This document shows positions 12,101 through 21,019 of a stretch of DNA of 64,000 nucleotides, piece after piece. The notes beneath the pieces are model-generated. The model searched no databases, was not told the origin of the DNA, and worked only from the letters and a program-made list of their open reading frames with translations. Positions within the stretch are counted from its first letter, which is position 1. Every line of letters starts with the position of its first letter. The stretch is from Anniella stebbinsi (lineage: Eukaryota > Chordata > Lepidosauria > Squamata > Anniellidae). A program made the position numbers and the translations under genes. Location of the stretch: positions 60,628,763-60,692,762 of the forward strand of contig JARDYH010000007.1 in assembly GCA_029215795.1 (NCBI GenBank), given 5' to 3'.

Positions 12101-14667
12101 AGCCAGGACTTCCTTCTAAGAGTTCCCTTCCTCCTCCAGGAACCCATTGTGACGTTCTCTCTGAAAGAGATCCAGTCAACACGCACCCAGCGACCTTCGG
12201 CCGGATCCAGCTACCCCTATGTGGAGATTATGCTGGGAGACTTGATGTCCCAACGGATCACACAGTTGCAGCTGGAGCAGGTAGACCACAACAGAGGGGT
12301 GACGGCATAATTCCCTAGCTGCAGAGCTGTGTGCAAGATCCGCTCAAGCAAGCAGTTCCATGGACATAGGGGCTGGCCCTGATCTTTCTCCTGGAGCTAA
12401 ATTTGGGGATTTAGTGCAGGACCTAGAATCATGGGCTCAAGTGACAGGGAGCCAGATTCTGGCTGGACATCAGGAAAAATGCTCTGGCTGTTAGAGCTGT
12501 ACGACAATGGAACCAATGACCTAGGGAGGTTGTGGGCTCTCCCACACTAGAAGCGTTCAAGAGGCAGCTGGACATCCATCTGTCAGGGATGCTTTAAGGT
12601 GGATTCCTGCATTGAGCAGGGGGTTGGACTCCATGGCCTTATAGGCCCCTTCCAATTCTACTATTCTATGATTCTATGAATTCCTCCTTAGGCAATATAT
12701 CAGAGGAATTGGTGAAAGGGGAAAGCTGGCGACCTTTCTCAAGGCAGGGCAGGGTCCATACATCCGCAAAGGTGTTACCCTAAAGCAAAACTCCAAAGAG
12801 GAGTTGGATGCTCCTCCTTGGACAAGAAGCCTACAGTATTTCAGGGGAAGTCAGAAGACTGATGGGTGGGTAGGCGGGTGGGTAGGCTGCACATCTCTGC
12901 GTGGTTCCTAGTCTTTTAGAATTCAGACTGGCAACCTCACCCGTACAGAAATTGAATCGGGGTGAGTCAATCCCCTGGTTATCATTCCCTGCCCCCAAAC
13001 CCAAATTTCGCAACTGGGGAAAAAAATACATTGCTTGAGGGGATCTGTTCGTTTGTTTTTGCAACCAAATTGCATTTGTTCATTTGGCTTTTACTTAAGC
13101 TGTCTTGTCGTTAAGGCTTGCGGCATTTTCAGCTGACGTTTTATCGTTATTATGCACATTTGGATTGTGTTGGAAATATTATGAAACTCCGCAAAAGATG
13201 CTTAACTCACATCTTTCTCCTCCCCCCTCTCTTTCTGTCTCCTTCTGTCTCCTTCCACTGTGGCTCTGTGAAGCTTAACCTTCAGATGGTAGGTAGCATG
13301 GACTTGCCATAATAATACTGATAAAGGATCAGTGTATAGTATTCAAGTATTCAGATCAAGTATTCAAGTGTGCAGAGTGTTTCATATAAATTATCTTGTA
13401 ATCCTTAACAACGACCCTGCAAGGTAGGTGGATGTTGTTATCCCTGAGATACAGAGGACAGGAAGAGGGAGTTGAGCCTGAGAGGGCCAAAAGCCACCCA
13501 CTGAGTTAATGACTTTCAGATTCATCATTTCAGTCTCTTAGGGCACGATCCTATGCAGGTTTAGACAGCTGGCTGTGGAGTGGAGTAAATGGAGTTTACA
13601 TATAGGATTGCACATAGATTATTGCAGGGGAGGTTTGTGCCTCCAATTTCGGTGGGGTGGAATTTTTATTCTGGGTTTTAGTTAGGGGAGGGAAGCAACA
13701 GTTTGTTCCAAAGGGTCCGTGAAAAAGTGAGTTTTGAGGAGTGAATTGAGAGAAATGGCACCACAGGTGCCCTTGGAAACAGATCCAGGTATAAGGAGTT
13801 CCGGGTATAAGTTCCAGGTAAGTTTTCTTCAGTGGCCTGAAAAGTACGCTATCATTATTACATACTAGCTGGAAAATCAAGATTGCTATCCACTATGCAA
13901 AGTTTGGAACGGTGTGCAAAATCTTGCACATGTAGCACAACCAGTGAGGCATCAGGACTGCAGCTCAAGACCATGAAGGACATCTTGAGGTCAGGAAATG
14001 TGTAGCTACCTTAAATAAGTCCAAGTCTTTAGGGTCATGTCAATAGGACTCTACCTACGTCATGCTAAAATATCTCAAACGTTGTTTATTCCAATTGTTT
14101 TTGGTTGTTTACATTGTTTTAATTTTTCTGTATTGATTTTTTTAGACTAACTCTATTATGTATTTCTATGAATTGTTGTAAAAAGTTCAGAGAACTTTGG
14201 TTATGGGTCAGTATAGGAATGGAGGAGGAGGAGGAGGAGGAGGAGGAGGAGGAGGAGGAGGAGGCTGTTTCAGATATAAGGGAGCATCAAGGGTGTCATT
14301 GTTTGAGTGAGCAAGACAACTTTTGCCAATTGAGGATGGTGGAACTGGAAGAGTAAAGGTCGTAGGTAGGAATATATTGGGATAGAAGAGCAAAGAGGTA
14401 AGGGGGAGGTTGGACTAAGCCGCGGAGGGCTTTGGACCTCGAGTCGGATTCCTTCTAAGGCTACCCTGTAAAGCTAGTGGCAGCTTTTAAGGCGGGGAAT
14501 TAGCCCACATGGAATTGCTCGTCATCTTCCTACCTTTCTTTCCCCCTTCCTCCCTCCCTCCCCAGGGCCTGGAGCTCTGCCGCGTCATCGCCACCCACAT
14601 GGAGAGCTTGCTGCACGCCCGTGAAAAGCGACTCACGCTCCCTCCTAGCGAGATCACGCTGTTGTGA
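353..14667 (+). CDS. MYO15A: MYO15A, unconventional myosin XV (3' part: MyTH4-FERM tail)
   Basis: Myosin XV carries whirlin and other cargo to hair-cell stereocilia tips; human mutations cause deafness DFNB3. Thirteen exons join in a continuous frame of 1437 nt (478 codons plus stop): 353-425, 1068-1141, 1598-1680, 2459-2589, 4555-4649, 6141-6218, 6659-6755, 7758-7918, 8708-8841, 9764-9897, 11257-11390, 12140-12280, 14566-14667. All have AG acceptors and GT donors. Residues about 1-120 of this part are the C-terminal MyTH4 domain (FMGDLPLKGQSELD). From about 121 the FERM domain follows: F1 (AGRSSKRQLFLLPGG), F2 (VLPDYLKGLF, HQARAQFLG) and F3 (GLNFLSKETH, SSYPYVEI). The protein ends EITLL, the class I PDZ ligand that binds whirlin. 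Residue-by-residue similarity to the mammalian protein as I remember it is very high. Motor, IQ, first MyTH4 and SH3 regions lie upstream of the window. Three consecutive exons are each exactly 134 bp. I saw no clear AATAAA soon after the stop. Confidence 0.97.
1068..1141 (+). CDS. MYO15A: MYO15A exon, MyTH4
   Basis: Encodes AVMKFMGDLPLKGQ and on to ALLK, the hallmark core of MyTH4 domains. It ends on a whole codon before donor GTAAAC. Confidence 0.96.
1598..1680 (+). CDS. MYO15A: MYO15A exon, MyTH4
   Basis: Encodes LCGDHEVIRDEVFCQ and KQITDNTSAK, the conserved central helices of MyTH4. The donor is GTACGT at 1681. A Thr codon (AC/T) is split across the junction, which keeps the frame into DSCQKGW. 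Confidence 0.95.
2459..2589 (+). CDS. MYO15A: MYO15A exon, MyTH4 end
   Basis: Encodes DSCQKGWRLLYILSAYY through LKPYLLWFLQEI to GLHFQ, the last MyTH4 helices. It ends in phase 1 (CAA G) before donor GTAAGA. Confidence 0.96.
2741..2925. repeat. Foldback element
   Basis: Arms near 2773-2827 and 2837-2900 are close to perfect reverse complements of each other, for example CCAGCCAGAACTCTAATGG against its complement in the right arm, with weaker pairing outside. This is the structure of a foldback or MITE-like DNA element. Its family is not identified. Confidence 0.75.
3037..3101. repeat. Perfect 19-bp hairpin
   Basis: AAAAATGTGCTTTCCAGCA at the left is matched by its exact reverse complement at the right across a 27-base loop that is itself partly palindromic. 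It may be the remnant of a short DNA element. Confidence 0.8.
3153..3184. repeat. (TTA)n microsatellite
   Basis: About ten TTA units. It could be the 3' tail of a decayed L2-like LINE, since the long LINE in this window ends in the same repeat. Confidence 0.9.
3691..3721. repeat. Short perfect hairpin
   Basis: CCCCATGAGATA and its exact reverse complement flank a six-base loop (GGAAAG). It has no T-run or other terminator feature and no known role. Confidence 0.75.
4167..4223 (+). other. Candidate in-frame cassette exon of MYO15A
   Basis: Fifty-seven bases lie between a good acceptor (CTGTCTACTACAG) and an excellent donor (TGC then GTAAGT). The length is a multiple of three, and in the phase of the flanking exons (phase 1 in, phase 1 out) it is fully open, encoding 19 residues (ALEPGRCGVLQAGSYSTL in the middle). 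Inclusion would put these residues between GLHFQ and IAKACEQ, at the MyTH4-FERM junction. I do not recall an equivalent in the human protein, so this may be a chance pseudo-exon. Confidence 0.35.
4232..4376. repeat. Short palindromic dispersed repeat (family P1)
   Basis: About 145 bp whose two halves are imperfect reverse complements, recognisable by CTGATGGGAGCTGTAGTC in the right half and a CCCTCCAG box in the left. Other copies lie at 18321-18462, 58724-58862 and 60072-60192, with partial ones near 1330-1420, 30590-30650, 40235-40352 and 52975-53045. Confidence 0.75.
4555..4649 (+). CDS. MYO15A: MYO15A exon, start of FERM region
   Basis: Encodes GIAKACEQNLQKTF and FGGRCEFPSNIELKAMV. The first Gly codon is completed from the previous exon. 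The donor is GTGAGT, phase 0. Confidence 0.96.
4650..6140 (+). other. MYO15A intron
   Basis: Mostly unique sequence. A 12-bp unit (CTGCCCTCCAGC) repeats in tandem near 5137-5163, and an A/T-rich stretch lies at 5355-5430. No gene or clear mobile element is seen. Confidence 0.7.
6141..6218 (+). CDS. MYO15A: MYO15A exon, FERM F1
   Basis: Encodes AGRSSKRQLFLLPGG, IERHLKIKTCS. This is the ubiquitin-like F1 lobe. Both junctions are in phase 0; the acceptor ends GCAAAG and the donor is GTGAGT. Confidence 0.97.
6659..6755 (+). CDS. MYO15A: MYO15A exon, FERM F1
   Basis: Encodes VALDVIEEICFEMGL and AFDEYILFAVANR, the helix and last strands of F1. It ends in phase 1 before donor GTGAGT. Confidence 0.97.
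6819..6935 (+). repeat. Dispersed repeat (CAAAGAGTCTTGTGGCACC type)
   Basis: It resembles a repeat I know to be abundant in reptile genomes, recognisable by AGAGTCTTGTGGCACCTTA and CCCACTTCATCAGATGCA. A more decayed relative lies at 47936-48026. Its class is uncertain. Confidence 0.65.
7224..7541. mobile_element. Foldback MITE, family F1, copy 1
   Basis: About 318 bp bounded by AGGGTGACC and GGTCACCCT. The two halves are imperfect reverse complements over the whole length, and each also carries an inner repeat (CAGGGCTCC, TTTCAGCAGGTGTCATTTG). It has no coding capacity. Other copies are at 8117-8397, 20588-20904 and 61063-61362. It is inferred to be a non-autonomous DNA element; the autonomous parent is unknown. 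Confidence 0.8.
7668..7752 (+). repeat. 47-bp tandem duplication at a splice acceptor
   Basis: The segment starting GGTTTGAAATAAAAACCAG at 7668 is repeated at 7715, and the second copy runs directly into the acceptor (GATGCAG) of the next MYO15A exon at 7758. The presumed branch-point and pyrimidine region is therefore duplicated. Confidence 0.9.
7758..7918 (+). CDS. MYO15A: MYO15A exon, FERM F1-F2
   Basis: Encodes NQNVRPLNKKEYILDVA and MFWYRRVIWALPLKFENE, ending VTMHYNQ on a whole codon. Donor GTGAGA. The largest MYO15A exon in the window (161 bp). Confidence 0.97.
8117..8397. mobile_element. Foldback MITE, family F1, copy 2 (truncated)
   Basis: It starts with the family end AGGGTGACCCTATG and keeps the internal foldback, but it stops abruptly after CTGAAATTCCCTTTTTCTC without the right terminal box. 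The right end is truncated. Confidence 0.8.
8708..8841 (+). CDS. MYO15A: MYO15A exon, FERM F2
   Basis: Encodes VLPDYLKGLFNTLPPMA and KLAALQHRAKDGVSLP. It ends in phase 2 (CT/A, Leu) at donor GTACGT. This is part of the helical F2 lobe. Confidence 0.96.
8842..9763 (+). other. MYO15A intron, no recognised element
   Basis: Unique, moderately GC-rich sequence. I see no convincing repeat, RNA gene or conserved-looking motif. Confidence 0.6.
9764..9897 (+). CDS. MYO15A: MYO15A exon, FERM F2
   Basis: Encodes REVQDYIPPQFFDLQ, PSWLDMVMHHMQQ and LSAHQARAQFL. It ends in phase 1 before GTAAGA. Confidence 0.96.
10075..10345 (+). mobile_element. L2-like LINE fragment
   Basis: Decayed C-terminal piece of an L2-like reverse transcriptase ORF. 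LLVYKALNNLGLGYLRD parallels the VITFKALHGLGPGYLRD segment of the long LINE at 43.9-46.6 kb. It lies in the sense direction in a MYO15A intron. Confidence 0.8.
10430..10612 (+). mobile_element. tRNA-derived SINE
   Basis: Contains the body shared with 43195-43366 and, inverted, 58148-58262: a CAGATCCAGTCCCC B-box-like segment, CCTGAAACCCTGGACAGC, then TAGATGGACCCAAG and AGGCAGCTTCCTAT. It is a squamate-type tRNA SINE, degenerate. Confidence 0.7.
11257..11390 (+). CDS. MYO15A: MYO15A exon, FERM F2-F3
   Basis: Encodes GLLSAFPMFGSSFFYIQ and AVNQNGLNFLSKETH, crossing from F2 into the PH-like F3 lobe. It ends on a whole codon before GTAGGT. Confidence 0.97.
11468..11695. mobile_element. TIR element, family T1, short copy
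   Basis: Bounded by GGCTGCATTCAGACAACAC and its exact reverse complement. It has internal sub-copies of the end (CGTCCGAATGCTGCC near 11540) and no ORF. The same family has longer copies at 18627-19155 and 33256-33798. Non-autonomous DNA transposon; superfamily not determined. Confidence 0.8.
11770..11885 (-). mobile_element. MIR-like SINE fragment
   Basis: Reads, on the minus strand, the conserved body with the motif TTGTGAGGATAAAATGG. Similar pieces occur at 490-690 (+), 13375-13520 (-), 34820-35042 (+), 41795-42005 (-), 53567-53806 (-) and 56165-56362 (-). Confidence 0.75.
11925..12003 (+). mobile_element. L2-like LINE 3' end
   Basis: AACCGCCCAGAGAGCTTC and GGGCGGTATATAAATG followed by an (AAATA)n tail. 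These are the 3' end and tail of an L2-like element, the same end seen inverted at 31375-31430 and 50815-50880. Confidence 0.75.
12140..12280 (+). CDS. MYO15A: MYO15A exon, FERM F3
   Basis: Encodes EPIVTFSLKEIQSTRTQRP, then SSYPYVEIMLGDLM and QLQLEQ. Both junctions are in phase 0. Donor GTAGAC. Confidence 0.97.
12405..12678 (+). mobile_element. CR1 LINE 3' end
   Basis: The CR1 3' UTR is recognisable (GGGGGTTGGACTCCATGGCC, TCCAATTCTA) and ends in ATTCTATG repeats, the diagnostic CR1 tail. The copy is truncated at its 5' end. Confidence 0.9.
14221..14264. repeat. (GGA)n microsatellite
   Basis: About 14 uninterrupted GGA/GAG units. Confidence 0.97.
14566..14667 (+). CDS. MYO15A: MYO15A last exon with PDZ-binding tail
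   Basis: Encodes GLELCRVIATHMESLLHARE then KRLTLPPSEITLL and TGA (14665-14667). The first part closes the F3 helix. The final ITLL is the PDZ ligand, unchanged from the mammalian protein as I know it. Confidence 0.98.
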   Translation, partial: GLELCRVIATHMESLLHAREKRLTLPPSEITLL

Positions 14668-15371
14668 AGGGATCAGCCGCGCTCCTCCGTCTCCTCTCCC
14701 GAGCATCCAACTCCAGGCAACAAAACACACCTCTCGCTCTCCCCACCCCCTCACCCCCCACCCCCGGTTCAAATCATTGCTAGAATCAGGCCGGACAATA
14801 CGTGACCTTGCTGAGGTTTGCTGACTGCAAAAATGTTATGATCGCACTGTACAGCTCCAAAAAGGCCCCAACGTTTTAGGGGGCTGTGGGCAAGAGAACC
14901 TCCGTATACCCTCCCCTTCACTGGCGCCTCTTTGCTTTACCTTTCCCTCTGGGCCCAATCATGCCCCAGAAAGAGTAGGCAAAGCTGCAGCCTCTCCTTC
15001 CTGCTCTTGTCGAGGTGGGAACTCAGGGCCAGGGGCCTCTGACGGTCAGCAGTGAACCCCATGACAGGTTGTGGGTTTTGGCAGGTGCCCAACAATGCCG
15101 GGCCTGGAAGGCCTATAGAACAGAGGAAGGGGCCAGAGCCCCTGTATTTATGAACTAGTTCAATTGCATTCCCAATGTTGCCACTCTATCAGATTTTTAC
15201 TGGTGTTACGTCAGGGTTTGGCCTTTACAGGTGGCCACGTCCAAAGGCTGACCTGGAATGTGCATGTTTTGCACCCTGAGGTCTGTGTCTTGAGCGGGAC
15301 AGGCTCAAAAAGTTGAAGCCTGAAGATCAGCAGGCTGAAAGTCCTGCTCTGCTGACCGTGCAAATGCAGGC

Positions 15372-15594
15372 TCAGGGCCGGCCCTATCATAAGGCAGAGT
15401 GAGGCAACTGCCTCAGCAGCAGATGTTGACGAGCAGCGAATGGGTTGGAGCTGAGGGCGGTGTGTGCCTTCTAAGCTAGCCTGCTGCCCTGTATGATTCA
15501 ACTTCTATAGTCCTGTCCAGTCCATGGAATGGCTGGAAGGGTGCCATCTTGTCTTTTGCCTCAGGCAGCAAACTGTCTTGGGCTGTTCCTGACC
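15372..15594. mobile_element. Short TIR element (GGGCCGGCCCT ends)
   Basis: It starts CAGGGCCGGCCCTATCATAA and ends with a degenerate complement (GGGCTGTTCCTGA). The inner right part reads TTGCCTCAGGCAGCAAACT. A second copy is split by the long LINE (43652 to about 43850, resuming 46754-46836). Non-coding; class uncertain. Confidence 0.65.
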
Positions 15595-16626
15595 AGGTGT
15601 TATTTATGCCTGGATTAGCTAATCCAGAGGGCTCATACTGCCAGGGGCTGATATTGCCTATGCCTTCAAGAACCTGGGGAAAGCAGTACCTTATGAAGAC
15701 AAATTGACCTAATAGCTCACAGGAACTAAATATGTGTTGGAGATTACAACCTGCTCTTGTAATTCTTCATGTGGACTAATCTAATCATTCATACAGCCAG
15801 TCCAAGGCCAGGCAGAAGGAAGATTGGAATCTACTGGTAGATCTCCAGGCGATTTGCAATAGATCGGCCAGGATTTCTGATTCCTAACTGTTTAATAGAA
15901 TAGCAACAACAAAATGGTTCTCCATCATCACCACTGTTTAAATTAGGCTGCTAAAGGGAAGAAAGCTTGCAGGGAAAATTAGGGGTGGACATTTGCGTGA
16001 GGGAACTTTGAACTCTGTTCCGTTCCGATACTGAAAACGAATTCCTAGGCTCAGAATGTGCTCTGAGGCACCGTGTTTTAAATTTTTACTCCCTTACCTG
16101 GTGATTAGTCAGTGCCAGCTGCAGGTTTTGGGAGGCCTCCGGGCAAGACACCCCCAAGACACCTCCTTCCCTCTACCTTCTCCTTGCCATGATCACCAGC
16201 TGCTCTCGCTCCTCAGCTTCTTTCTCATCATTGCTATCATTTGCTTGCTTGATGGGCAGAGAGCCAGGGAGCAAGGACGCCCTGGCATCTCCTGCTCCTC
16301 CATCTCACCAGAGCAAGAGGCACATGAACATGCAGGTTGCAGTGATGAAGAGGATCAGAAGGTTCATGGGGCTCTCATCCAACCATGCCTTCCCTTGATG
16401 CTGGCCTATTGAACTCCATGGGACTTACTTTCATGTAGACATGAATAGGATCGCGCTGTAAGTGTACGTATTTTGCACTTAGCTCTGCTTGGTGGATCTT
16501 AGGGTACTAGTAAAGTAGATCTGACGAAACTGCAGCCTGGACTAGTCATCCATATTAGAATCTCCACTTCATCACCAGGTTAAGACTGGCACCAGATTCT
16601 CCTAGGGGTGAAAACATATGGCAAAT

Positions 16627-17178
16627 AGGGCTGTGACCGGATCTGGATCTGGATCCGAATCCCAAATCCGGAGCGGATCAGGCTGATTCAGACCTCCGGA
16701 TCCTGGATCCAAATCGGATTGGATCGGACCCTGATCCGATCTGCGATCCGATCCGGATCCGTTCACAGCACTCCCTCCCGCTTTCTCCCTCCCTCCCCAC
16801 CACTCTCCCTGCTTACCTGCTGCCTCTTCCGTGTCATCCGCTGCGCCGTCCTCCCTCCTCGCTGTGGGCTGGCCATTTTCCCGCTCATGCCGGGTGGTGA
16901 TGTCGCCTGCCACAACTGGCAAATGCGGCACTTAGAGAGCCGCATGTGCCGGTCGCGGCGGGTGATGTTATCCCGGCACGAGTGGGAAAGTGGCCGTCCC
17001 ACAGCGAGGAGGGAGGACCGCACAGAGGACGACACGGAAGAGGCAGCAGGTAAGCAGGAAGAGTGGTGGGGAGGGAGGGAGAGAACAGGAGGGAGTGCTG
17101 TGAACGGACCCGGGTCGGATTGGGCCTGATCCAGACTTGACAGATCCGGATTGGATCGGGAGTCCGTTCACAGCCCTA
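16627..17178. mobile_element. GATCC-rich long foldback element
   Basis: 552 bp bounded by AGGGCTGTGA and its complement TCACAGCCCT with one extra base. The arms form a long imperfect inverted repeat with a central segment near 16900-16970. The outer parts are packed with CGGATC/GGATCC motifs, and the arms include CTGCTTACCTGCTGCCTCTT and its complement. CpG-rich. Probably a non-autonomous DNA transposon. Confidence 0.75.
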
Positions 17179-18238
17179 ATGGTAAAGCCAACGCAAAAAA
17201 TGCTGTTGCAGGAGACCGTCTGGTCCAGGCTCCTGTTTATAACAGCTGTTAGCCAGATGTCTCTGGAAGCTTCCGAGATATGAAGATGAATCATCCACTG
17301 TTTGTCCCCTGCTCTTGGCTGTTTATATGCACAAGTTGTTTGTAAAGTTATTCACAAGTATTGTTGCTGTTTTTCTTTTTTTTAAAAAAATGTCTTTGGT
17401 CCTCTTTCCGGGATATTGCTTTCCCTGCAATGTAGCTCTTTATTTTTTTATATTTCTCCAAGCAATTGATCTCTCTTCAGAAGTACTGGCGTTTGTGCCA
17501 TTGACCCAAAGACAGAGAACACAAACACACGCCCCACCTCCTATATTTTGTAATATTTTTATGATTAAAATAGCTTTTTGAGGGGTTCTTGTTGTTCATA
17601 ATTTGAGCAATTTTATTTTTTTTAAGTGTCCTTTGACAGCATATGTCCACAGTTGGCTGGGATTCGTCGCTCGCTTTTAGGACACCAAAGTCAAGTTATA
17701 CAAAATTCTGACTGTGTGCTAACAAGTGAAAGCTATCTCTGTATGTGTTCCACCATCAAACCACACATACCTTTTTGCCCATTGTGTGCGGGTGGGAGGG
17801 AGCAAAACGATCCTGATCTTCTCTCTGGCATGGTCGGCAGCATCCTAGGTTCGTTTGCTGCCTGGGAACCCATTGTCTGCACTGCGTGGTTCTTATGGAT
17901 GGACTGAGAGCAATTCTGAGACGGAACTCTTTCTGTCTGGTCCAGTCTTGAGGCATAAACCTGGGGCCTAGCCTAGGCTTTGGCATTGCCCACTGAGTTC
18001 AGTCCCAGGTGAGGATCAGATTGCAGCCCTAGGATCTTTCCCTTCACTTATTGCCCAACCGATTCTAAAATATTCCATAATACACGTTGTTAACAGGAAG
18101 CAAGGACAAAGACACTTGTAATCATTTTCAAGTTTCCAAACAGCTGCCATGTGTGGAATATGTAGCTACACTAGGGTAAATTCTTGACCTTGCTGAACTT
18201 CTCTGTCTATAACAGCTATGAGATGCCATATATTTTAG

Positions 18239-18239
<1 letters not shown>

Positions 18240-18282
<43 letters not shown>
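18240..18282. repeat. (TTTC)n microsatellite
   Basis: About eleven CTTT units without interruption. Confidence 0.97.
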
Positions 18283-18283
<1 letters not shown>

Positions 18284-18320
18284 GTGCTTATCCATCCATG
18301 CTCCAAGGGCTCACAATCTA

Positions 18321-18462
18321 GATCAGCCTTTCCCAATCGGACTCCCTCCAGATGATTTGTACTACAGCTCTCAACATTCTGACCATTGGCCATGCTCGCT
18401 GGGGTTGATGAGAGTTGAAATCCAAAACATCTGGAGGGCATCAGGATGAGAAAGGCTGCTCT
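18321..18462. repeat. Short palindromic dispersed repeat (family P1)
   Basis: Contains CATTGGCCATGCTCGCTGG flanked by complementary CCCTCCAGATG and CATCTGGAGGG boxes. Same family as 4232-4376. Confidence 0.8.
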
Positions 18463-18626
18463 TGATATTGACATAAGGGGGACAACAGAGGAAAGGGAAG
18501 GGTGAATATGCAATTATTTCAGTTACGCGTACTTAGGTTTAACTAGGGTCCTGATTCATATGTAACTCTAACCCATGGTTTATTGCTCTACCCAGGGTTT
18601 ATCTGGCAGTTGATCAAACAAACCTT

Positions 18627-19155
18627 GGCTGCATTCAGACAACATATTAAGCAACCGATGGGGGGGTGGGGGTGGGAACAATCGTCAGTTGTGTTGCTTA
18701 TTGTGTTGTGTGGATGGTAACAACGGCTCACAAACTACTGACGGTATGCTATTCCACCCAAATAAGCAAATGAGAGAAACAACTGGTTTGCACGTTGTTT
18801 AGCTCAAAGCCAGTTGTTTAAAGTGTTGTGTGGAGGGGTGAGTGTGTTAATGGTGTGTGGTGAGTGGGTTAAAACACAAGCCCATAGAGGCAGGCGGCAA
18901 GAGCGACCAAAGTGGCAGCTGCCACTCTGCTACAGCTTGCAGAGGCTGCTGGGATAGAACTGGGAGGACCGAGGGTGGAGAGAGGGGTGGGGGCTGTGTC
19001 AATCAAATGCTGGGTTGACAATTAGTGCACTCAATGCCAGCCCCAACCACCCACAGTTGTGTAGGAATATGTTGTGAGGGGAGTACCCACAAAATAACCA
19101 ACTGTGAGTTGGCTACTCAATCCACCATTGACTAATGTGTTGTCCGAATGCAACC
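18627..19155. mobile_element. TIR element, family T1, long copy
   Basis: 529 bp from GGCTGCATTCAGACAAC to the complementary TTGTCCGAATGCAACC. The interior is nearly the same as 33256-33798 (shared AAATAAGCAAATGAGAGAAA and TGCCACTCTGCTACA). CCTTG occurs just outside both ends and may be a target-site duplication. Flanking sequence on both sides is rich in AACCATGG-type words, suggesting insertion into an older repeat. Confidence 0.8.
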
Positions 19156-20587
19156 CTTGTTTCATTTTCTCAGTCCCTGGGTTGTTTGTTTCCCTCCTCC
19201 TTTCCCTTCTCTCTCCCTAACCCAACTCCCTTTGCAGCATGTAATAAGACTGGGTTTTGTTTAGTTTTTGACAACTAGCCTGGTGAAACAACTCCTGAAT
19301 CCATGATTCTGGATTCACACATAATGACAACCCATGGTTCAAACAACCCACAGTCACAAAACAAAAATAAACCATGGATTCTCCATGGTTTGTTCATGGC
19401 TTAACAACCCAAAGTTAACCCATAGTTCCAGGTTCACAGGTAACAACAACCCATGAATCAACAAACCATAGCCAATTAAATGTTATGTGCGAACCAGACT
19501 ATGGGCATGGAGGTTAAGGGTTGTGCCAAAGGCTTCATGGAAAAAGTGGGTTTTGAGAAGGAATTGAGAAGAAGGTATCATGCAAACACTTTTCAAATGG
19601 AGACAGCTAAGTTCTTAACTGACTGGCAAGAGTAGGCTGGAATCTACCAGGTTCCACCAAGGAAGCAATTGTTCCATTCATTGACGTGGAGCTTCAATAG
19701 GGAGGAAAGCAGATTAGCAGGGTTCATCCAAGGCCTCCAGGAAGATATTAAAACAGCCTCTTACTTCTGGCGTTTCCTGTTTTAAGGACAAGGGATCACA
19801 AAGCGCAGGAAGAAACTAGGTCAGAAAGCTTGGGCGGATTTCTTGGCTGACTTTTCTATCCTCTCGTCTTGTGATTTTTCTGCAAAAACAAAGCCTACCC
19901 ATGGGACGCTTGTACTCCAAACCAAGGCACGGTAAGAGCTGTTGGTTTCTGTAATATTTACTTCCAGGCAAAAGTGCATGAGGTGCAACCTCTAAAAGGG
20001 ACAATCTCTCCAGCAGTGACAAGACGCTTAATTAACAGTGCAATCATATATATTGACTACTGTGAAGTAAGCATAATTGAGTTTAATGGGACTTACTCCA
20101 GGTAAGTGTGTACAGGATTGCCGCCTAAGTTGATCAGCACTTTCTAGGGTTGCCAGGTCACAACCCGGAGCAGCCTCCGCTTTGTTTTTCCACACCTTGA
20201 AGGAGGATGTAAGTTGGATTTTTCCCACCTTGCTCTTTCTCCAATCTCCTTGATTTACCCCCAGGAAGAGAGGCGGGAAGGGCTCCCCAGGAGAAGCCAC
20301 AGTTGCAGGCTATGAAAAGGACACGTTGGTTTTCCAAATTGTTACTTGGCACTCTATTACCTTTACTTATACTTCAGGCATGAAATTCATCACTCACCTT
20401 TGGGTGAGCAAGAATTATCTCCAAGTGACCAGAAAAGGAGGCTTGGAAAACTTTCTTCACCCCAACCCTCCCACGCCTCTTTTAACCACAAATGTCTAAC
20501 AACATGGCTACATGAGGGTAGATAGACTAGTATATTTCTTGCTGGGTAGTCACTTTTGTTTTCTTAAGAAACCAAATTGTCTTAATT

Positions 20588-20904
20588 AGGCTGACCATAT
20601 GAAAAGGAGGACAGGGCTCCTGTATCTTTAACAGTTTCATAGAAAAGGGAATTTCAGCAGGTGTCATTGGTATATATGCAGAACCTGGTGAAATTCCCTC
20701 TTCATCACAAAGTTAAAGCTGCAGAAGCCCTGCCCTCTTTTGTACATGGCCAAGAGACAGGGCCCCTGCACCTTTAACTGTTGTGATGAAGAGGGAATTT
20801 CACCAGGAACTAATTGCATACAAATGACACTGGCTGAAATTCCCTTTTCTCCACAACTGTGAAAGTTACATCAGCCCTGTCCTCCTTTTCATATGGTCAA
20901 GCCT
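20588..20904. mobile_element. Foldback MITE, family F1, copy 3
   Basis: Bounded by AGGCTGACCATATG and CATATGGTCAAGCCT. The full palindromic structure is kept. It lies about 100 bp upstream of the tandem array at the ALKBH5 promoter. Confidence 0.8.
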
Positions 20905-21019
20905 ATCTTAATTGTTAAGACTTAAACTCAAAGCCTCACTGGAAATGGCCTGGATTCCCCATCCTCCCGATCCTGAAGTGATTTATTCTGGCTGGACAAA
21001 TGACAGGAATATTGCAACA

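Larger units (their letters stand above)
12281..14565 (+). other. Last MYO15A intron
   Basis: Contains the CR1 3' end (12405-12678), a MIR-like fragment (13375-13520), a foldback with CGATCCTATGCAGGTTTAG ends (13545-13615) and a (GGA)n microsatellite (14221-14264). I recognise nothing in the remainder. Confidence 0.7.
14668..21019. other. MYO15A 3' UTR start and intergenic region
   Basis: The 3' UTR boundary cannot be set because no good AATAAA follows the stop soon. Repeats noted are a TIR element (15372-15594), a 552-bp foldback (16627-17178), a (TTTC)n run (18240-18282), a palindromic repeat (18321-18462), a T1 element (18627-19155) nested in AACCATGG-rich sequence and an F1 foldback (20588-20904). 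15600-16600 and 17200-18230 hold no gene that I recognise. Confidence 0.7.

Noticed and set aside
14168..14393. Poly-Glu and poly-Pro frames
   Set aside because: Pure (GGA)n microsatellite translation.
16719..17129. 136-codon frame
   Set aside because: It spans the arms of a foldback repeat; the protein of one arm is mirrored on the other strand.
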